Assembly (NCBI GenBank): GCA_034231615.1
Contig: CM067306.1
Location: forward strand, 65,933,790-65,997,789
Length of the DNA stretch: 64,000 bases
Source: Meghimatium bilineatum
Lineage: Eukaryota; Mollusca; Gastropoda; Stylommatophora; Philomycidae
Direction: 5' to 3'
Part shown: piece by piece, positions 1 to 11,222 of the stretch
Position numbering within the stretch: the first letter of the stretch is position 1
Layout: each line of letters starts with the position of its first letter
Translations under genes and position numbers: made by a program
Notes under the pieces: model-generated
Told to the model about the DNA's origin: nothing
Databases searched by the model: none
Seen by the model: only the letters and a program-made list of their open reading frames with translations

Positions 1-400
1 CTGCAGAGATGCCTGTGTGGACTAGATTGTGGTTCTGTGAATAGCGAAACAGGAACAATTCTTTAGTATGTGTTCTGGTGTCTGTGCTACTGCTATGCTC
101 GATGTAGGCCACAGATTCACTGAAACTGATCCAGTGTAAATTTACTTTTAGACAGCAAGTCCTGTTCTCAGTCAAAATATGACTTATTCATTTCTTTTCA
201 ATTTATTAATCTTGTCTTGCTTGGAGCTGTAGTTTCCACTGAAGCTGCATAGATTGTTTTTATATTAAACTTTTATTTCCCTGAAGCTTTGAGTTATGCG
301 AGACTTGAGTCCTGTTTTTGCCAATTCGTCTGCTTTTTCATTATCAGAGATGGTACAAAGTGAGCTGATAATCTTTGTTGTGTTAATTTATTTTATCTAG
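1..400 (-). mobile_element. LINE ORF2 C-terminal fragment with RNase H remnant
   Basis: On the minus strand a frame near 310-385 reads ISDNEKADELAKTGLKS, which matches the last catalytic block of LINE RNase H domains (PSHxGIxGNExADxLAK); the PSH part has decayed to SSL. Further on, at about 30-95, another frame reads QTPEHILKNCSCFAIHRT, like the C-terminal cysteine-rich tail of these proteins. A related copy with the same tail lies at 58851-59018 on the plus strand. Stops and shifts separate the blocks, so this is a dead, truncated retrotransposon cut by the window edge. Confidence 0.6.
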
Positions 401-1126
401 ATAATTCGAAGATATTTTGTCTGCTGTTGTGAATGACTTTATATTTTTTTGGTATTTAGATGGCTTATAATACTCATCTAGAATCAGTGAACAGAAAATT
501 GAGATTTTATAGGTATAGACTTGAATGTTGAGTATTTAAACATAGCTGTGAGTATGGTGGTTGCATTTACCCTGAAATTTGTACATGTTATTGCTGTGGC
601 ATAAGATATTTTGCACGTGGTGTCATCTGTAAATATTATATATATTCCACTGCCGACATTTATTGTGACGTTTGCTGCTGATCCGTTTCTGTACAAGTGT
701 CCAGATATTTCTGGCATATTGAACTTTTAACATTTTAAGTGATAAATCTCTTTGTTTATTTTCTTTTTGAGCGGTTTTGAAGTTCATGTTTGATATTTCA
801 GAGAATATTTTGTGATTTTTTGTTTGTTTAGTGCTAGGGGTTCAGGAGATAAAACCTTTACACATATCAATATAATTGTATAGTGACTTAGTATATTGCA
901 TAGGGTATGCCTACGTGGTTTTCTTTCCAGGTATTTTTGAAACTTCCGTAGAAGACTGTTATTAATTGTTAATAACAATTATATAATAATAATTAAAACA
1001 ATTAATAACAAGATAATTTTTTATTTTATTTCCATATCTAGTGGTGTGTGATTTGTAATAAATTAACAAAAGAAAATTTAATCAATGAAATTATATTATT
1101 TAATTATTGTAAACCTAAATTTGCAG
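401..1126. other. AT-rich stretch without recognised gene
   Basis: AT-rich sequence presumed to be intron of gene 0, upstream of its linker exon. Short open frames on the minus strand show no family signature. Position 950-1010 is a TTAATAAT-rich simple run. Confidence 0.4.
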
Positions 1127-1181
1127 GCGCAAGATCTAGTTCAGAACGTTGTGTCTGCATCACCAAGTGGTGAAAGCCTGG
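1127..1181 (+). CDS. Gene 0 linker exon of C1q-domain gene (partial gene)
   Basis: A 55-nt exon between an acceptor ending TTTGCAG and a donor GTAAGC. It encodes AQDLVQNVVSASPSGESLG, beginning in phase 0 and ending in phase 1. It is homologous to the linker exons at 29076-29130 (LQDLVEKVAVMSSRIDNPG) and 59360-59413, which sit between a coiled-coil exon and the C1q exon. The phase-1 end fits the C1q exon at 5101 exactly. The first exons of this gene lie left of the window. Assignment rests on homology, exon length, splice sites and phase together; no transcript evidence is available here. Confidence 0.65.
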
Positions 1182-1256
1182 GTAAGCTGTGTGTAATATA
1201 TGATTGAAATTAGAATGAAAAACAGAACAGTTAGCGTAGGGGATGTCCATAAAGTA

Positions 1257-2177
1257 CGAGGCGTGTTCAAATGAAAACGGGACTTGTTACACCACGCGTG
1301 ATAGAGCGCACTGATATTGATGACATTTTGCACTAGTAATGAGTATCCAATAATTTACATACGGTCACGTGTTCATCTTCCCAGCATGCATATGTGCTGC
1401 AGAGGACTGTTAACAATATGGCGGGTGTGATTCCGAACCCGTCCAAAGTGAATCAGCGTGCTGTGATCCAGTTTCTTTCATTTGAAGGATGTCAAGCAGT
1501 AGACATCCATCGGAGAATGAAGGCAGCATATGGTGACAAATGTTTGTCGAGGACCAGAGTGATGGAGTGGGTGCGTATGTTTAAAGACGGAGGTTTCTGC
1601 TGGGAAGGTTATGGTGACTGCATTTTTTGACCATGAAGGGCTTTTGTTGACTGATTTTAAGGAACATCAATGCCGCCCATTATAAAGACACTTTAGACAA
1701 GCTGCATAAGGCCATCAAGGCTAAGCGACCAGACAGACTTTCTCAAGGTGTGATTCTTCTCCACGACAACGCTCGTCCGCACGTCGCAAAAATTGTGCAG
1801 GAAACATTGGCAAAGAAGAATTGGGAAGTTCTTCATCACCCAGCCTATAGTCCCGATTTATCCCCGTGTGATTTCCATTTGTTCGGACCGTTGAAGAAAG
1901 CACTAAAGGGACAGCGATTCAACAGCGACGCAGACGTGAAGACAGCGGTGACCACATGGTTCAGAGAACAGCCACGCAACTTTTTCTCGGACGGCATTCG
2001 ACGTCTACCTAAACAGTGGGATGCTTGCCTAAATGCAGACGGAGATTTTTTCTGATGAACCCAGGTGCATTCTTATTCACAATTGGTTGCTTTGTTCAAT
2101 TCCGTTGAAAATATTAAATTGCGTATGATACTTTTTAAATAAATCCACAAGTCCCGTTTTCATTTGAACACGCCTCG
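1257..2177 (+). mobile_element. Mariner element, internally deleted, with intact TIRs
   Basis: Perfect 31-bp terminal inverted repeats lie at 1257-1287 (starting CGAGGCGTGTTCAAATG) and 2147-2177, flanked by TA on both sides (1255-1256 and 2178-2179), the target duplication of the Tc1/mariner superfamily. At 921 bp it is shorter than the roughly 1.3 kb of autonomous mariners. It sits in the intron between the gene 0 linker exon and its C1q exon. The perfect repeats suggest fairly recent transposition in trans by a full-length relative. Confidence 0.93.
1394..2055 (+). pseudogene. Mariner transposase with deleted catalytic centre
   Basis: The N-terminal piece (1394 to about 1590) holds the helix-turn-helix DNA-binding region (NQRAVIQFLSFEGCQAVDIH, then RTRVMEWVRMFKDGG). 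The sequence then jumps into the catalytic part: GKVMVTAFFDHEGLLLTDF in another frame, then HDNARPHVA and HHPAYSPDLSPCDFHLFGPL in the open frame 1750-2055, ending NADGDFF. The region between the DNA-binding part and GKVMVT, which carries the first catalytic Asp, is missing, and frameshifts follow. The second and third Asp (HDNARPH; SPCDFH) remain. The product cannot catalyse transposition. Confidence 0.9.
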
Positions 2178-2296
2178 TATGTCAACAATTAGAGGATATG
2201 GAGGGGGGGGGTCTTAAATAATTTGACAGTTGTTGACAACAAGGGGATGGAGTATGGTGTGTGTTTTTTTTACACAAATGTTAGTCAGCAAAACTG

Positions 2297-2486
2297 TTTT
2301 TATACACCAAATAATTTGTTTGAATTTGAAATATTTTTATACACCAAATAATTTGTTAGAATTTGAAATATTTTTATACACCAAATAATTTGTTTGAATT
2401 TGAAATATTTTTATACACCAAATAATTTGTTTGAATTTGAAATATTTTTATACACCAAATAATTTGTTTGAATTTGAAACACTTTT
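2297..2486. repeat. 37-bp tandem repeat, 5 copies
   Basis: Five consecutive copies of a 37-bp AT-rich unit containing TATACACCAAATAATTTGTT, with single-base variants and a degenerate last copy. Confidence 0.9.
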
Positions 2487-3356
2487 ATAATAGAATGAAA
2501 AACACTATGTCATTATCATCATCGTGTTGTGGAAAATGCCTTTATTGGTGGATGAAGGTGACCTGAAAATCTTTGACATTAAATGACAAGGGGATTTAGT
2601 GTATTCAACAAACGTTAACGATGCTGTTTCTTATAATCCAATCAAATTATGTGAGTTTGAAATATTTTTCTAATAAAATGAACACTTTATATAGTTTTTA
2701 TTACCCGTATCCTTTTCTGCAAACAACTTATGGGGGGGGGGGGGCCTCATGGCATAATAAAGCAGGGATGTTCCATGAAGTTCTTGACTGTTGTTGACAG
2801 ATGGTTAGCGGGTTAAAATATGGCAAACAGTTTTAACATAATTTATAAATAAATCCCATATATTAGAGATATAATAATGACAGTTGTTTCACACTCATGT
2901 TCCCAGGAAAACACACACAAGAATTTGGCCACGAATAATCACAAATCAGGAATTGTTAAATTTGAAATCATTCGAATAATGTGAAGGTCATTGTTGTGTC
3001 CTTAAGGTGATGGAATTTGGTAGGTCATATCTTCAGAAGAGAGACAGATGATGTCAAATTTAAACGGTTCTCAGAGGTTAAAACATTAGGGCAACACAGG
3101 ATAGTGTGTCAGAGGACAGCATAAGCAGAAGTGAAGCTGTTTGGACAGAGTGCATGGTGAGGGGGTGCTCCTTGACTGAGTACGGTGCAGAAAGTGTGTT
3201 TTTACACATACTGCTGGTTGCACTTTGGGAAGACATACAAATTAATACTGTAATCAGATTCTGCTTTGAGAGAATTTATCATGGAAATAAGAAATAATAA
3301 GTAGGTCTCATGCATCTGTTGATATGGCCTGAAAAGTGAGAAAAGAAAATGAATAC
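2487..3356. other. Intronic or intergenic stretch, no gene recognised
   Basis: Contains G runs at 2200-2209 (just before) and 2731-2744. The small open frame at 3106-3297 has no recognisable signature. Nothing else supported. Confidence 0.4.
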
Positions 3357-3567
3357 TGTTTACCTTCCATTCATGTCTTATGAGGTGACTAGGGAGGTTA
3401 TGAGGCGGAGTTAGCTGTCATATTCCAAATAGGGTCACAGTGACCCAGAAGTCATGCTGAAGTCGGATGCATCAGGCCAGAAGATGTATACCATGATACA
3501 ACATATTCCGTTCTCTGACCTACATCCTGCTCATGTGTGGGAGTTAGAGAACTAATAGAAGAAGTTG
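3357..3567 (+). mobile_element. SINE-like family S2, decayed copy
   Basis: Matches the well-preserved S2 copy at 21994-22279 in order: TTACCTTCCAT, GGAGGTTATGAG, GGGTCACAGTGACCC, GCTGAAGTCGGATG, a CATCCTGCT block, then GGGAGTT and a short AGAAGAAG tail. The 5' head is missing. Confidence 0.7.
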
Positions 3568-4121
3568 TAAAATGTGTGTTCAAGGGCATCACAGAATAGT
3601 AATAGTGTCCTGCCATGCATGTCGTAAGATACAACTAAGGTTGATTAGATATGAGTTTAATTAAACATCCACGATTCTAAACATCAAAAATACTAAACAA
3701 CCTCTTGGTTACTTAGAACATTATGTTTTGGTAACAAGAAAAGAAAAATATGTGCTTTCAAGAAAGACATACATGGCAAATAATTCAAAATTCACTAGAG
3801 CCAATTTTGGAAATCCTACAGACTTGGCTATTAAAGGAAATCATGGACAAAAATAGAAGAAAATATTAGTAACAAGTACAAGAAGGATGAGTAAGACATG
3901 GACATGCATAGATAGAGAAATGGAAAATAGATAGAAAAATTGAAGATACATGGGCATCTGTGGCTATGTTGACGGCATAACCTACAGCTAAAAAAATGTA
4001 AACAATGCTTATCTATGTTTAGCTTTCATGTTGGTGTCCAGTGTACATTACAGGAAGCAATTACCTCGTATGCCTGGTCTACTAGCGATATGACTAAAGA
4101 CTTCCACTGTTCAGTAGAAGT

Positions 4122-4245
4122 GGTAAAATGCTGAAAGTATTACTTATCACATGGTGAAATACTGAAAGTATTACTTATCACATGGTAAAATACTGAAAGT
4201 ATTACTTATCACATGGTGAAATAATGAAAGTATTACTTATCACAC
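4122..4245. repeat. 31-bp tandem repeat, 4 copies
   Basis: Four copies of a unit containing CTGAAAGTATTACTTATCAC. The paralogous unit 2 carries three more diverged copies at about 6336-6425. Confidence 0.9.
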
Positions 4246-5100
4246 TTAAGTTGGATGTGTCATGCTATTGATGCAAATAAAATGCCAACATAATTTGTAT
4301 TTGTCTCTTTGACTACAACCTGCTGGACCACTTTTTCCTGCTGTAAAAAAGAAGGGAGTTTGAGAACAAAGCAAAGAAAATAATTACAGGAAATGGTTCT
4401 TCATTTTTCAGTATTCTCCCTTTTTACTAAGTGAATAGTGTATTTCAATTCCCAGAAATTATGATCACTATAGCTATTGTATCCTTGTGTACAGTGGGAA
4501 TGTGTCTCAAGAGTTTTATTTCATGCCCAGAAACTGAAACTCTTAGCAGTGTGCTGTGCTCTGACAAGAGCCTGCTAGAATCAAGGCTATATTGATCTCT
4601 GTATGATTATTGATCTTTCTCTGATATTGAGCTAAATCGATTTTGTACGTCGGGATTAACTTGGTTTACTGAATGTTCACTACAATTGCACTGGAATCCT
4701 TATAGGATGTACATTTATAATAACATTTCCCTTTTTAAAGACACTTTTCATAATCTCCAATTAGTTTATTTTAGGGTTTATGTAATTATAAAATATTAAA
4801 TGTTGTTATTGCAGCAACAGTTTACAGTTCTTGGCCACTCTGTTGTCAAGGGATGCCACTAATGGCCAGATAAATGGAACACCCTATGTGAAACAAAACA
4901 ACAGCTCACAAACACATGCATATATCAAACATTGTCATTGGGTCAAAGAGCATGAGTCTATAGAACTATGAACCATCAACTACTGTATACACACATAATA
5001 CGAATTATCATGCAGTGACAATTAATAATGTAGTGTTTGACAAAAGAACAGCAAGATGCAGTTCTGCATATTGTGTGACAAAATTGGTTCTTTTTTTCAG

Positions 5101-5513
5101 AGACCCCGTCATCTAGAGAATGTGTTGGTTTCTCTGCATATACATTCCTAATAAAAACAGAAGCGAGCATAAATACAGTAACTTCTTATACAATTAAATG
5201 TAATATCGGTGGTCACTTTAATGCAACATCTGGAGTGTTTACAGCACCTAACGCTGGAGTATATGTTGTCAGTCTCATACTTACACAGAGTGAGAAAGAT
5301 AATTTTAACTGTCATTTTTTTGTTACATATAGTGATGGTAAAAAAAGGTCCTATGTATGTGAAACATCATTAAGTGCAAAGAGACTTCATTCAAGTCACC
5401 TTGACTTAGTTAAAATGAAGGCCGGGGATAAACTCTTTGCTGTAGTTTATGGAATTAATTTAAAATTAGAAAACTTTGTATCTGTCAAATTTTCTGCTTT
5501 CATGATTGGATGA
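5101..5513 (+). CDS. C1q-domain terminal exon, gene 0 copy 1
   Basis: Exon begins after the acceptor TTTTTTTCAG and completes a phase-1 codon, then reads TPSSRECVGFSAYTF to a TGA at 5511-5513 (136 residues). It spans essentially a whole C1q domain: the FSAY first strand, HFNATSGVFTAPNAGVYVVS matching the C1q signature (HFN..GvF..P.aGvYv), MKAGDKLFAVVYG and a final strand SVKFSAFMIG. C1q heads trimerise and bind ligands outside the cell; molluscs use many as recognition proteins. ATTAAA at 5582 may act in polyadenylation. It pairs in phase with the linker exon at 1127-1181. Confidence 0.9.
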
Positions 5514-5611
5514 GGAAAATACAAGTACTAGTGTAACAGTGTGATAGTATTCTGGGTAAATTATATCACTAAAAATATCACATTAAAATGTCAACTGAAA
5601 ACCACAGCAAT

Positions 5612-5956
5612 AGTAACTAAGTGATGTAAAATGTGACTAACAACTACAGGGTTTAGTAACTAAGTGATGTAAAATGTGACTAACAACCACAGGGTTTAGT
5701 AACTAAGTGATGTAAAATGTGACTAACAACCACAGGGTTTAGTAACTAAGTGATGTAAGATGTGACTAACAACCACAGGGTTTAGTAACTAAGTGATGTA
5801 AAATGTGACTAACAACCACAGGGTTTAGTAACTAAGTGATGTAAAATGTGACTAACAACCACAGCAATAGTAACTAAGTGATGTAAAATGTGACTAACAA
5901 CTACAGGGTTTAGTAACTAAGTGATGTAAAATGTGACTAACAACCACAGGGTTTAG
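5612..5956. repeat. 43-bp minisatellite, about 8 copies
   Basis: Units contain AACTAAGTGATGTAAAATGT followed by CCACAGGGTTTAGT; a few are shortened at CACAGCAATAGT. It begins about 100 bp after the C1q stop codon. A similar array follows the second C1q exon at 8062-8446. Confidence 0.95.
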
Positions 5957-6887
5957 TAGTGAAGTGGCATATCACAAGAGCCAGTGTTGCCAAAACAACA
6001 TGTTTCCTTTTGGAAAGCCTACAGACTTGGCTATTAAAGGAAATCATAGAAAAAAATAACAAGAAAAAGCTAGTAACAGATATAAGAAGGATGAGTAAGA
6101 CAGGAACAGACATGGAGATGCATAGATAGAAAAATGGAAAATAGATCGAAAAATAGAACATACGTGAACATCTGGGGTTTATTGATTGCATAACCTACCG
6201 CTAACAAAATGTCAACCATCCTTTTTTATGTTTAGCTTTCATGTTGGTGTCTAGTGTACAGTACAGGAACCAATTCTCTCGTATGCCTAGTCTACTAGCG
6301 ATATGGTTAAAGACGTTCACTGTTCACTAGAAGTGGTAAAATACTGAAAGTATTACTTATCACGTGGTGAAATACTAAAAGTATTACTTATTATGTTGTA
6401 AAATACTTAAAGTATTACTTCTCACGCTAAAGTTGGATGTGTCATGCTATTGGTACAAATAAAATGCCAACATAACTTTTTTCATCTCCTTGACAACATC
6501 CTGCTGGACTACTTTGTGCTGCTGTAAGAGAGAATGAGAGTGAATACAAACCAAAGAAAAAGAAAGAAAGAAAAAAATTACAAGAAAGGGTTCTTCATTT
6601 TTCAGTATTATCCCTTTTCACTAATTGAAGTTTATTTCAATTCCCAGGAACTATGATCACTATAGCTCTTGTATCCTTGTGTACAGTGGGGATGTTTCTC
6701 CAGAGTTTTATTTCATGCCCAGAAGTTGCAACTCTTAGCAGTGTGCAGTGCTCTGAGAAGGAGCCTGCTAGAATCAAGGCTATATTGATCTCTGCATGGT
6801 TGTTGGTTTGCTATAATTAAAAATCTATTGATCGTTTTGTAGTGGTTCGTCTGGTAGAATAACAAATCTATTATAGCCTATGTATCA

Positions 6888-7068
6888 TGGTTGGTCTGAT
6901 AGAATAAAAAATATATTCTCTGTATGGTGGTTGGTCTGATAGAATAAAAAATATATTCTCTGTATGGTGGTTGGTCTGATAGAATAAAAAATATATTCTC
7001 TGTATGGTGGTTGGTCTGATAGAATAAAAAATATATTCTCTGTATGGTGGTTGGTCTGATAGAATCAA
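6888..7068. repeat. 40-bp tandem repeat, about 5 copies
   Basis: Near-identical units containing GGTGGTTGGTCTGATAGAAT. Absent from the paralogous position in unit 1 (around 4600), so it expanded after the duplication. An 87-residue open frame on the minus strand is only this repeat. Confidence 0.92.
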
Positions 7069-7566
7069 AGATCTATTGATCTCTCTCTGATATTGAACTA
7101 TATTGATTTTTGAACGTAGGGATTGACTTGACATACTGAATGTTCACTACAATTACAGTGGGATTTATTTTATAGGATGTACTTTTATAATAAAATTTCA
7201 CTTCAAAATCTCAAATTAGTTTATTTTTTGGTTTATGTAATTATAAAATAACAAATTGTTGTTATTGCAGCAACATTTTGGGTTCTTGACCACGCTGTTA
7301 TGAATAGATGCCACTAATGGCCAGATAAATGGAACACCTTATGTGAAACAAAACAACAGCTCACAAACATGCAATATCAAACATTGTCATTGGGTCAAAG
7401 AGCATGAGTCTATAGAATTATTAACCAGCAACTAGAGAATCTATTGTATACACACAAAATAAGAGGGACCGTGCAGTGACAATTAATAATGTAGTATTTG
7501 ACAGAAGAACAAAATAGTTGCACTTCTGCTTGTTGTGTGACAAAATTGGTTTTTGTTTTTTTTCAG

Positions 7567-7982
7567 AGTCCCCGTCATCTAGAGAATGTGTTGCTTTCTC
7601 TGCATATTCATACCTATTAGAAGCAAAATCGAGCAGAAATACAGTAACTTCTTATAGCATTACATGTAATATTGGTGATCACTTTAATGGAACATCTGGA
7701 GTGTTTACAGTACCTGACGCTGGAGTATATGTTGTCAGTGTCATACTTTCACGGACTGAAAGCGATACATTTGACGGTTACATTTATCTTATATGTAATG
7801 ATGGTGAAAAAAATTCTTATCTAGGTAACACATCATTAAGTGCACTGATACTTCATTCAAGTCACCTTGAAATAGTTAAAATGAAGGCCGGTGATAAACT
7901 TTTTGCTGAAGTTTATGGAATTAATGATGTAAAGATAGAAAACTTTGTATCTGTCAAATTTTCTGCTTTCAAGATTGGATGA
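7567..7982 (+). CDS. C1q-domain terminal exon, gene 0 copy 2
   Basis: Same architecture as the exon at 5101-5513: acceptor TTTTTTTTCAG, phase-1 entry, SPSSRECVAFSAYSYL, then HFNGTSGVFTVPDAGVYVVS, MKAGDKLFAEVYG and SVKFSAFKIG before TGA at 7980-7982 (137 residues). The domain is complete and open. No separate linker exon is visible between the two C1q exons, so it may be an alternative last exon of gene 0 or an orphan exon left by tandem duplication. ATTAAA at 8051 is a possible poly(A) signal. Differences cluster in the middle loops (DTFDGYIYLICNDGEKNSYL), the part expected to vary. Confidence 0.88.
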
Positions 7983-8061
7983 GGAAAATACAAGTACTAG
8001 TGTAACAGTGTGATAGTATTCTGGGTAAATTATATCACTAAAAATATCACATTAAAATGTC

Positions 8062-8446
8062 AACTGAAAACCACAGGGTTTAGTAGCTAAGTGACGTAAA
8101 ATGTGACTGAAAACCACAGGGTTTAGTAGCTAAGTGATGTAAAATGTGACTGAAAACCACAGGGTTTAGTAGCTAAGTGACGTAAAATGTGACTGAAAAC
8201 CACAGGGTTTAGTAGCTAAGTGATGTAAAATGTGACTGAAAACCACAGGGTTTAGTAGCTAAGTGATGTAAAATGTGACTGAAAACCACAGGGTTTAGTA
8301 GCTAAGTGACGTAAAATGTGACTGAAAACCACAGGGTTTAGTAGCTAAGTGATGTAAAATGTGACTGAAAACCACAGGGTTTAGTAGCTAAGTGATGTAA
8401 AATGTGACTGAAAACCACAGGGTTTAGTAGCTAAGTGATGTAAAAT
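8062..8446. repeat. 43-bp minisatellite, about 9 copies
   Basis: Homologous to the array at 5612-5956 but homogenised to its own variant (GACTGAAAACCACAGGGTTT instead of GACTAACAACCACAGGGTTT). Begins 80 bp after the C1q stop codon. Confidence 0.95.
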
Positions 8447-9280
8447 GAGTATAAATAACCAAAATATTGATGTCCAACACAATAGAAAGTATCACAGTAA
8501 TTCTTTCAAAGGTTTCCTTACAAAAACCATTGCCAAAATGGCTGCTCTGCATCTTTTCAACTAGGTGCAGAAGAATGCGTTCAACAGAAATGAGAATGAC
8601 AAAAATGAAAACCCAAAGCACAAGATGAAAAATCCAGAAATAAAGAAAGGGGACACCAATCACGATGCCAAGAATGGGTAGGGGGGTAGTGGGCTGGAGT
8701 TAAAGAGGATAAGACAGAGAAAGAAATCAGCATGTGGGGGGTGGGGACTACACATAGACACGGAGAACATATGAATGTGCAAGGAAGAATAGCAATTGAT
8801 AGCATGTGGGATAGACTCACATGAAAATATATACACATCAACATACAATCACACAACCAAATATAAATATACACATTCCTTCAGAATAAACATAAATACT
8901 TAAATATACATGTACACATATATACAAACATCTAAACATATACATATAAGTAGTACTGATATGAAAGCACATATGATATGTAAATACATGAGCATAAGTG
9001 CCCATGCAGACAGCAACACATACATGCATATATATCAAATATAAACACACATTTACATATATATATATATACACACATATATACACACACACATCTGTAA
9101 CTGGTTTGTTACGTTGCTATTCTGGTGACCGGTAACGCCAGTCTTTGAAATATGGACTCATTTGTCACATGGGAGGGAGTCTTACGACCACACGGGATGA
9201 TCATTAATCACCGTTTTGTTTGATTTACCTATCAATTTTTTTTGGTAAAAACCTCTACTCCCATATTCCATTGATCCTTG
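8447..9280. other. Low-complexity stretch, no gene
   Basis: Purine-rich and ACATAT-rich sequence, including an imperfect ACATATAC stretch (about 8825-9095). Open frames here are translations of simple sequence. Confidence 0.5.
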
Positions 9281-9780
9281 TATAGTCCGTTCAGAATCGT
9301 TTGCCGAGATGTTAAATTATTTTTATCAAAAACGTATTGTTCATTTGGATTGATCATTTGAAGTTAGGTTTAGAATAATAATGTCGCTATAGAAATATTT
9401 TTTTATCAAAGAAATGTGATCCAGTATCAAAGATACCTTATTTAACCTATATTTAAAAAAAGTTAATCTCAATTATAAACAACCGCTGGATTATGTAGAT
9501 GTTTACATCTCACAGCTGATTATTAAATATAAAGGCATGACCCTCACGGTAGAATGTGCACCGTTCTAAAAGTAGTTGTTTCCACTGTACATTTGTATAA
9601 AGCAATGTTACATATGGAAATTCCCGTTTAGCACCAAATATTATTTTTCCTGAACTTAGAATTATGTGAAATCAAAAACGGATATTGACTCGATTTCAAG
9701 TCACAAGTCAGAGGCACGTCTCAATATTTACAGAATGTAGGCGGCACTAAGCATATTACCTTCTGCAAGTCTATGTGAGA

Positions 9781-11014
9781 ATGAATCTGAAAGCGAAATA
9801 TTTTACTGAGCATAACATTGCTATAAAGATTTATCAATACTTCTGCAGAGAGCGTAAAAAGGGACATCTTTATTGTTCTTTATCAAATCCTGAGAAGAGA
9901 ACAATGCATATTTTAGGTTTGTGTAAACGTTCATTTGATCGAATAGTGGAAGCAAGCGGATATTTATTGCCAACAAATTCACGAAAGCAAGGAAGGAAAG
10001 AAAAGATAGACAGTTTCGATAAGGACCTAGTAAAAAGAGAAATATGTAGAATGTTTGATAAAAACGAAGAAGTGACACTTAGAAAGTTGAAGATTTGGCT
10101 GAAAACTAATAACGACATTGAAATATCAAAAACTTTATTATGGAAAACTGTAAGAAATGCAGGCTTCACCTTTAGAAAGTATGCTGGTGGAAAAAACATT
10201 ATTTGTGAAAAGCCACATCTGGTAGCTCTTAGAAGCAAGTATTTACGTGAAGGGAATGCGCGAGAATGGTTATGATATTGTGTATTTAGATGAAACTTGG
10301 ATCAACGCTCATCATACAAATGAAAAGGAATGGCAGTTAGCAGATGGAAGTATTAAAAGATCAGTACCAAGTAGTAAAGGGCAACGTTTGATAGTTGCAC
10401 ATGCAGGTAGCAGACATAATGGGTTGTTGCAGAATGCTCATCTAATTTTCATTTCAAAATCCATTGACAATAGAGACTACCACTCCGAAATGAATGGGCA
10501 CATATTCGAAGACTGGATCGAAAAAAGTATTCTTCCAATATTAGATAGACCTTCTTGTCTGATAATGGACAATGCTTCATACCATAACGTAGTGAACGTA
10601 GAAGATAGAATCCCAACATCATCAAGTACAAAAGATGCAATCAAAACGTGGCTCATAAAAGAACACATACCATTTACCGACAGGTACTTGAAACCCGAAT
10701 TGCTTAACCTTGTAAAACAGACACAACGAACAAAGAGATTTAAAATAGACAAGTTAATTGAAGAACATGGTCATAGATGTTTGAGACTACCTCCATATCA
10801 TGCACACTTAAATCCTATAGAGCTAATTTGGGCAAAAGTTAAAGGACACGTAGCATCTACAAATACAACTTTCAAATTATGTGATATTGAGACTCTTACA
10901 AATCAGGCTCTATCAAATATACATAAAGACTACTGGGTGAAATGTGAGGATCATGTGTTACGCCAAGAAGAGGAATATTGGAAAAAGGAAGGTTTGTTCA
11001 AAAAAATGTTATAA
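9781..11014 (+). pseudogene. DDE transposase of the 9283-11508 element, one frameshift
   Basis: First ATG at 9781 opens MNLKAKYFTEHNIAIKIY. The first frame ends near 10275 (KYLREGNAREWL) and a second frame, overlapping from 10247, continues MRENGYDIVYLDETWI. About 400 residues in total. The N-terminal part looks like a helix-turn-helix domain (KRSFDRIVEASGYLL, then LRKLKIWLKTN). The catalytic triad is visible: YLDETW, LIMDNASYH and HLNPIELIW. KGQRLIVAHAGS and EMNGHIFEDWI are conserved in DDE_3-type endonucleases. One indel at about 10247-10275 breaks it; otherwise it is open. It would cut and rejoin DNA at the TIRs. Confidence 0.9.
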
Positions 11015-11049
11015 GCAAACCATCAACCATTACTTATAAAAATTAGCCC

Positions 11050-11222
11050 GCTTGATTCAATACAGAAGTTCAGATATCTTGGATCAACTATTACAGACAA
11101 AATTTCCTTACATGAAGAAATATATGTACTTATTTCAAAGGCAGCGACAACATTTGTGAAACTCACACCAAGAGCATGGAACAATATCAAATTGACTCTA
11201 CGAACAAAAGATATATTTTAAA
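11050..11222 (+). mobile_element. LINE reverse-transcriptase fragment inside the transposon
   Basis: One frame reads QKFRYLGSTITDKISLHEEI and then ISKAATTFVKLTPRAWNN, the segment after the RT catalytic core in many LINEs (FxYLGSxI...RIxKAxxxFxxL..R.W.N). It sits between the transposase stop and the right TIR, so the DNA transposon either took it up or received a truncated LINE insertion. Confidence 0.75.

Larger units (their letters stand above)
3773..5962 (+). repeat. Tandem segmental duplication, unit 1
   Basis: This segment is repeated at about 5963-8446. Shared landmarks in the same order: CAGACTTGGCTATTAAAGG (3820 and 6023), the TACTAGCGATATG block (4079 and 6292), a short 31-bp repeat block, an S1-like tail (about 4318 and 6498), a C1q exon with its acceptor, and a 43-bp minisatellite. 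Each unit carries one C1q terminal exon. Confidence 0.85.
5963..8446 (+). repeat. Tandem segmental duplication, unit 2
   Basis: Second copy of the unit at 3773-5962, carrying the C1q exon at 7567-7982. It differs by an added 40-bp repeat array (6888-7068) and numerous point changes. Confidence 0.85.
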
